Of a DNA stretch of 64,000 bases, positions 60,095 to 64,000 are shown piece after piece. The notes below the pieces were generated by a model. It ran no database searches and was not told the DNA's origin. It saw nothing but the letters and a program-made list of their open reading frames with translations. Origin of the DNA: Rhizobium giardinii bv. giardinii H152. GTDB lineage: Bacteria > Pseudomonadota > Alphaproteobacteria > Rhizobiales > Rhizobiaceae. The first letter of the stretch is position 1; each line of letters begins with the position of its first letter. The translations under genes and the position numbers were made by a program. The stretch is taken from the NCBI RefSeq assembly GCF_000379605.1, contig NZ_KB902757.1:158209-222208 (forward strand), read 5' to 3'.

Positions 60095-61396
60095 TTAACC
60101 GTTGGCGGCGCGAGCTTGAACGGCCTTGTTGGACAATGCACCGAGGATATCGTTCATCGGCGCCAGCTTCTCGAGCGGTCCGATTGCCGAAAGTGTCGGG
60201 GTCGTGTCGAAGAACAAGCGCCCGGCAAGATCGGTCAGGCGCTCGATGGTAATGCCGGACAGGCGCTCCATCAGTTCCTCGTTGGGGATCGGTCGGCCGT
60301 AGAGCATCATCTGTCGGGCGATCTGGCCGGCGCGGGCGGCGGGGCTTTCCTGGCCCATCAGCAACTGGGCGCGGATCTGGGCGCGGGCGCGGTCGATTTC
60401 CTGCTGCTCTATGGTCATCGACGACTTGCGCAGTTCATCGATGATGACGGGCATCAGTTCCGGCAGGTTCTCGCCGCCGGTTGCCGCATGAACGCCGAAG
60501 ATGCCGGTATCGGAAAAACCCCAGTGGAAGGCATAGACCGAATAACAGAGGCCGCGATGCTCGCGGACTTCCTGGAACAGCCGCGACGACATGCCGCCGC
60601 CGAGGATATTGGCGAGAATCTGCGAACAGTAGAAATCGCGGGCGTGGTAGGCCTTGCCCTCGAAACCGAGCAGGACCTGTGCGTCCATCAGGTCGCGGTC
60701 CTCCCGCACGTCGCCACCGGTATAGCGGGCGGCGTCGGCAATCGGCGCTGTGGCCGGCTTTTGCGGAAGGCTGGCAAAGCGGTCTTCAACCTGTCGCACA
60801 AAGCTATCATGATCAATGGCGCCTGCACCGACCACGAACATGCGGTCGGTGGTGTAGTTGCGGCCGAGATAGGCGCGGATCTGCTCGGGCGTGAACGAAA
60901 GAACCGTGTCCGGCGTGCCGAGGATAGGCCGTCCCACCGTCTGGTTGGCAAAGGCGGTTTCGGCGAACTTGTCGAAGACGACATCGTCGGGCGTGTCGTT
61001 GGCGGCGCCGATCTCCTGCAGGATGACGTGCTTTTCCCGCTGCAGTTCGTCTTCGTCGAAGGAGGATTCCGTCAGGATGTCGGCGAGAATGTCGACGGCG
61101 AGCGGAACGTCGTCCTGAAGGATGCGGGCGTAATAGGACGTTGTTTCGGTTGAGGTGGCGGCATTGACTTCGCCACCGACATTTTCGATCTGCTCGGCAA
61201 TGTCGCGGGCGGTTCGCCGCGCTGTGCCCTTGAACGCCATATGTTCCAGCAGATGGGCAATTCCGTGCTCGTCCGTGGTTTCATCGCGTGAACCGGATTT
61301 GATCCAGACACCGAGGGCGACGCTTTCAAGATGCGGCATGTTCTCGGTGACGACGGTCAACCCGGATTGGAGCCGGGTGCACTCAACTTTCATCAT
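60095..61396 (-). CDS. M16 family zinc metallopeptidase (processing peptidase-like)
   Basis: A 433-residue inverzincin peptidase. The inverted zinc motif HLLEHMAFKGT gives HxxEH (about 48-52), and the downstream Glu lies in DELQREKHVILQEI (about 117-130). PTLSAIGPLEKL closes the second M16 domain, so both halves are present in one chain. Bacterial relatives resemble the mitochondrial processing peptidase beta subunit, which evolved from an alphaproteobacterial enzyme. Two start codons (61396, 61393) are adjacent; I took the first, nearest the AAGGA site. It lies 17 bp downstream of thrC. Confidence 0.9.
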   Translation of the reverse strand: MMKVECTRLQSGLTVVTENMPHLESVALGVWIKSGSRDETTDEHGIAHLLEHMAFKGTARRTARDIAEQIENVGGEVNAATSTETTSYYARILQDDVPLAVDILADILTESSFDEDELQREKHVILQEIGAANDTPDDVVFDKFAETAFANQTVGRPILGTPDTVLSFTPEQIRAYLGRNYTTDRMFVVGAGAIDHDSFVRQVEDRFASLPQKPATAPIADAARYTGGDVREDRDLMDAQVLLGFEGKAYHARDFYCSQILANILGGGMSSRLFQEVREHRGLCYSVYAFHWGFSDTGIFGVHAATGGENLPELMPVIIDELRKSSMTIEQQEIDRARAQIRAQLLMGQESPAARAGQIARQMMLYGRPIPNEELMERLSGITIERLTDLAGRLFFDTTPTLSAIGPLEKLAPMNDILGALSNKAVQARAANG

Positions 61397-61413
61397 ACGT
61401 CTTTCTGCGTCCT

Positions 61414-62820
61414 TTAGCTCAGGATGCGGGCGTGCTCGCTGATAAAGTTTTCAACGATCTTCAGCTCCGGCTCCAGAATATCGAAACGCTCCTCCCTGAC
61501 CATCAGATCAGCAAGCCACGTTGGAAGCGCCGGGTCAATACCACTGGCCGATTTTACTGCGGCCGGGAATTTCGCCGGATGGGCGGTGGAAAGCGTCACC
61601 ATCGGCGTATTCGGCTTTTCATGCTTGCCGGCCACGAAAACGCCGATCGCCGTATGCGGGTCGAGCAGATAGCCGGTCGCCTCCAGCGTCGAGCGGATGG
61701 TCTTGGCGACCTCCTTTTCGGTCGCACGGCCGGCGCGGAACACCTTGCGGATGGACTTCAGCGCCTTCTCCTCGATCTCGAAGGCGCCGGATTGCTGCAG
61801 GCTCGCCATGGCGCCGCGCACCTTCGAGGCGTCGCGATCATAGGCCTCGAACAGCAGCCGCTCGAAATTCGAGGAGATCTGGATGTCCATCGATGGCGAG
61901 GTCGTCGCCTTGACGTCGCGCATCTCGTAGCGGCCGGTCTTCAGGGTGCGGGCGAGAATGTCGTTCTCATTGGTGGCGACGATCAGCTTGTCGATCGGCA
62001 GCCCCATCTGCATCGCGACGTAGCCGGCAAAGATATCGCCGAAATTGCCGGTCGGGACCGTGAAGGAGATCTTCCGGTCCGGCCCGCCCAGCACAAGCGC
62101 GGTGGTGAAGTAGTAGACGATCTGGGCCATGATGCGCGCCCAGTTGATCGAGTTGACGCCGGACAGCGCCACGCGGTCGCGGAAGGCGACGTCGTTGAAC
62201 ATCGCCTTGACGAGGCTCTGGCAGTCGTCGAAATTGCCCTTGATCGCCAGCGCATGGACGTTGCCTGCCTTGGAGGTCGTCATCTGGTGCTGCTGCACCG
62301 GCGAGACCTTGCCGTGCGGGAAAAGGATGAAGATGTCGGTCCGGTCGCGCCCGGCAAAGGCGTCGATCGCAGCTCCCCCCGTGTCGCCGGACGTGGCGCC
62401 GACGATGGTGGCGCGCTGGTCGCGCTCGGCAAGCACATGATCCATCAGCCGCCCCAGCAGCTGCATGGCGACGTCCTTGAAGGCCAGCGTCGAGCCGTGG
62501 AACAGTTCCATGATGAAGGTGTTCGCACCGGTCTGGACGAGCGGAGCGATCGCCGGATGGCGGAAGGTGGCGTAGGCCTCGTCGATCATCGTCCGGAACT
62601 TGTCTTCCGGAATTTCACCGTCAACGAAAGGCGAAAGAACCGTGAAGGCGATCTCCTGATAGGATTTCCCGCGCAGCGCCCGGATTTCCTTCTTGGAAAG
62701 CCGCGGCCATTCCTTCGGCACGTAGAGACCGCCGTCGCGGGCAAGACCCGCCAGAAGCGCATCGCAAAAATTGAGCGAAGGGGCTTCGCCCCGCGTCGAG
62801 ACATACTTCACCGTGACCAT
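61414..62820 (-). CDS. thrC: threonine synthase
   Basis: A 468-residue PLP enzyme that converts O-phosphohomoserine to threonine. It has the family N terminus KYVSTRGEAPSLNFCDALLAGLARDGGLYVP, the PLP lysine in ELFHGSTLAFKDVAMQLLG (about 104-122), VGATSGDTGGAAIDAFAG and TVPTGNFGDIFAGYVAMQMGLP for phosphate binding, and STAHPAKFP near the end. Length fits the long proteobacterial/fungal type. The substrate is made by thrB (46603). It heads the thrC-M16-GNAT-GGDEF/EAL gene string. Confidence 0.95.
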   Translation of the reverse strand: MVTVKYVSTRGEAPSLNFCDALLAGLARDGGLYVPKEWPRLSKKEIRALRGKSYQEIAFTVLSPFVDGEIPEDKFRTMIDEAYATFRHPAIAPLVQTGANTFIMELFHGSTLAFKDVAMQLLGRLMDHVLAERDQRATIVGATSGDTGGAAIDAFAGRDRTDIFILFPHGKVSPVQQHQMTTSKAGNVHALAIKGNFDDCQSLVKAMFNDVAFRDRVALSGVNSINWARIMAQIVYYFTTALVLGGPDRKISFTVPTGNFGDIFAGYVAMQMGLPIDKLIVATNENDILARTLKTGRYEMRDVKATTSPSMDIQISSNFERLLFEAYDRDASKVRGAMASLQQSGAFEIEEKALKSIRKVFRAGRATEKEVAKTIRSTLEATGYLLDPHTAIGVFVAGKHEKPNTPMVTLSTAHPAKFPAAVKSASGIDPALPTWLADLMVREERFDILEPELKIVENFISEHARILS

Positions 62821-63172
62821 CCTTCGTCGTCTGGCTGCCGCGGAGGTTGCGGCGAGAATTGATCGGCACTCTATGCAAAACCGGATGGAAATCGCGGTTC
62901 ATTTTGCGTCGGCCCTTGGCCAGGCCGACGGAAATATCGTCTTGCAGCTCCGTCGTTGGTCTTTCCAGCCGCCTTCCGTCGCGTTTTGACGGGGGCCGAA
63001 AAATTGACCTTGCGCCTTGAGACTCCAATCGATTTTTCGATGCGTCGCTGCTATAGACCATCGCCAAGGGTCTTGAAAGGCCCAGTTGCAGGGGGATCAA
63101 ACCGAAAAATTCCTTATTTTCCGGTCAGTCCATCCCGCGACATCAATTGTGCAAGGCAGAGGGTCAACTCAG
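62821..63172. other. 352-bp divergent region between thrC and a lipoprotein gene
   Basis: No gene is supported here: open frames lack ribosome-binding sites and known motifs. The region should carry the thrC promoter (minus) and a promoter for the lipoprotein gene (plus); a TTGACC at about 63004 is the only partial -35 that stands out. No attenuator-type leader peptide rich in Thr or Ile codons was seen ahead of thrC. Confidence 0.45.
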
Positions 63173-63727
63173 GTGTTTGGTAAAATCTCCAGCCGTCTTC
63201 TCGGAATCTCACTTCTCGTCGTCATAGCGGGCTGCAACAAAACGGATACCGGCGGAGCGATCGATGCTGGCGGCGGCGCAACGGCGCCAACCCCCGCCGT
63301 CATCCAGGGCACCTGCCCGCAGGTCTATCTGCTCGACGGAACGGCGAACTACCGCACCTATGCCAAGGGCGCCAAGGACGATCCGACCAAGATCGTCTAC
63401 CAGGCCGCGCTGGCCGACACGACGCGCCAGTGCGTCCAGAACGAAAGCCAACTGGTGATGACCGTGGTCGTCCAAGGCCGCGTCGTTTCCGGCCCGGCCG
63501 GCGGCGCCGGCAGCGTCAACCTGCCGATCCGCGTCGCCGCGACCGATGGCAAGAACACGCTCTATTCCGAACTGACGCAATACCCGGTCGAAGTCCCGGC
63601 CGGCGTCGGCACCACCCAGTTCATCTTCACCAAGACCAACGTCGCGCTGCCCGGCGGCGCCGGCGACTTCGCCAAGGTCTATGTCGGCTTCGACGAAGGC
63701 CCGGTGGCGGGCAAGAAGAAGAAATAG
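63173..63727 (+). CDS. putative lipoprotein of unknown function
   Basis: About 184 residues from GTG 63173 (VFGKISSRLLGISLLVVIAGCNKTD), where AGAGGG lies upstream. LLVVIAGC is a lipobox with the lipid-modified Cys at about 20. A Gly/Ala-rich linker follows, then a beta-rich domain: GTCPQVYLLDGTANYRTYAKGAKDDPTKIVYQAALADTTRQC with two Cys, VTVVVQGRVVSGPAGGAG and VYVGFDEGP, ending in a KKKK tail. I recognise a conserved rhizobial hypothetical pattern but no function. Alternative GTG starts lie upstream. A strong hairpin terminator follows the gene. Confidence 0.72.
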   Translation: MFGKISSRLLGISLLVVIAGCNKTDTGGAIDAGGGATAPTPAVIQGTCPQVYLLDGTANYRTYAKGAKDDPTKIVYQAALADTTRQCVQNESQLVMTVVVQGRVVSGPAGGAGSVNLPIRVAATDGKNTLYSELTQYPVEVPAGVGTTQFIFTKTNVALPGGAGDFAKVYVGFDEGPVAGKKKK

Positions 63728-63755
63728 GCAGGTATTTCTGCTGCTGAATTAAGAG

Positions 63756-63786
63756 AGCCGGCGCACAGGTTTTGTGTGCCGGCTTT
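63756..63786 (+). terminator. intrinsic terminator after lipoprotein gene
   Basis: AGCCGGCGCACA pairs with TGTGTGCCGGCT (one G-T wobble) over a 5-nt loop, followed by TTTCT. It lies 29 bp past the stop codon. Confidence 0.8.
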
Positions 63787-63859
63787 CTGTTGTCAGCGTC
63801 GCACGAAGCTCACTTTTCGGGAGCCGCACTCCTAATCCCGTCATCCTCGGGCTTGACCC

Positions 63860-64000
63860 ACTGCTGTCCGGTTTAAATTTCCACGATTGGCAGAGGCAAT
63901 TGTCGTGGGTCGGATCTCGGTGATGGGGGAGTTTGCCTGAGCGCGTTGATCGGTCTGCGGTGCATGATGTTGAGGCGGACGAGGCGGGTGAAGGCGAGCG
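63860..64000 (-). mobile_element. possible end of an insertion sequence (cut by the window edge)
   Basis: A minus-strand frame enters from the window edge and stops at TAA 63873-63875. Its 41 codons read LAFTRLVRLNIMHRRPINAL... and then RQLPLPIVEI, which would suit the C terminus of a transposase ending about 13 bp from an element end. Just outside, CCTCGGGCTTGACCC at 63845-63859 looks like the first part of a common rhizobial palindrome that normally continues to GAGG but is cut off here. That pattern suggests insertion into the repeat. No terminal inverted repeat or target duplication can be checked because the element continues beyond the window. Confidence 0.35.

Overview
The window is a high-GC chromosomal segment from an alphaproteobacterium of the order Rhizobiales, most likely family Rhizobiaceae (Ensifer/Rhizobium/Shinella type). 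This rests on the gene families and their order: a ctaC-ctaD-ctaB-ctaG-ctaE aa3 oxidase block followed by SURF1, ispH, thrB and rnhA; dnaJ-like/fabI near aroC and a RibBX-type ribB; bioMNY; BA14K and invasion-associated locus B proteins; DUF982; and rhizobial-type intergenic palindromes. I see no rRNA, tRNA, CRISPR array or phage. The only mobile DNA suggested is the possible end of an insertion sequence at the right edge. The segment is otherwise ordinary core chromosome.

Layout. 1-5 kb: end of a DUF982 gene, an RTX-type secreted repeat protein, a GH25 muramidase, a BA14K protein and a ZntB/CorA transporter. 5-9 kb: acyl-CoA dehydrogenase, enoyl-CoA hydratase and a PHB-depolymerase-family esterase. 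9-16 kb: two chemoreceptors in the same orientation on either side of the rRNA-methyltransferase pair rlmD-like/tlyA. 16-20.5 kb: dxs, pirin, xseB and a histone-deacetylase-like gene. 20.5-27 kb: the BioMNY biotin transporter, a YcaQ-type glycosylase, a small unknown gene, ribB and aroC. 27-38 kb: a CHASE/PAS/GGDEF/EAL protein, DUF1344, a phosphatase, fabI, a dnaJ-like gene, a surface lipoprotein, pdxH, a polysaccharide deacetylase, tldD and ialB. 38-48 kb: the cytochrome aa3 oxidase structural and assembly operon, ispH, thrB and rnhA. 48-54 kb: DUF1194, a methyltransferase and a thiol/sulfide-redox neighbourhood (persulfide dioxygenase-rhodanese, two peroxiredoxins, a DsbD-alpha protein) around an ArsR-AHSA1 pair. 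54-64 kb: YqgE, CsbD, a zinc metallopeptidase, a second GGDEF/EAL protein, GNAT, M16 peptidase, thrC, a lipoprotein and the possible IS end.

The clearest functional block is terminal respiration: subunits II, I and III, heme O synthase, the CuB chaperone CtaG and SURF1 are collinear, with one perfect FNR/FixK-type box just in front of the first gene. Other regulatory motifs read by eye are two EcfG (general stress) promoters, in front of BA14K and csbD; two CtrA-type TTAA-N7-TTAA sites, in front of the muramidase and the first chemoreceptor; a TTTACGTAAA-centred palindrome in front of the acyl-CoA dehydrogenase; and a 13-bp-arm palindrome in front of the ArsR gene.

I found no convincing undescribed multi-gene system. 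The least explained structures are non-coding: a palindromic element present twice with the neighbouring gene's stop codon built into its edge, a pair of near-complementary heptamer arrays between convergent genes, and a 31-bp-arm inverted repeat between ispH and thrB.
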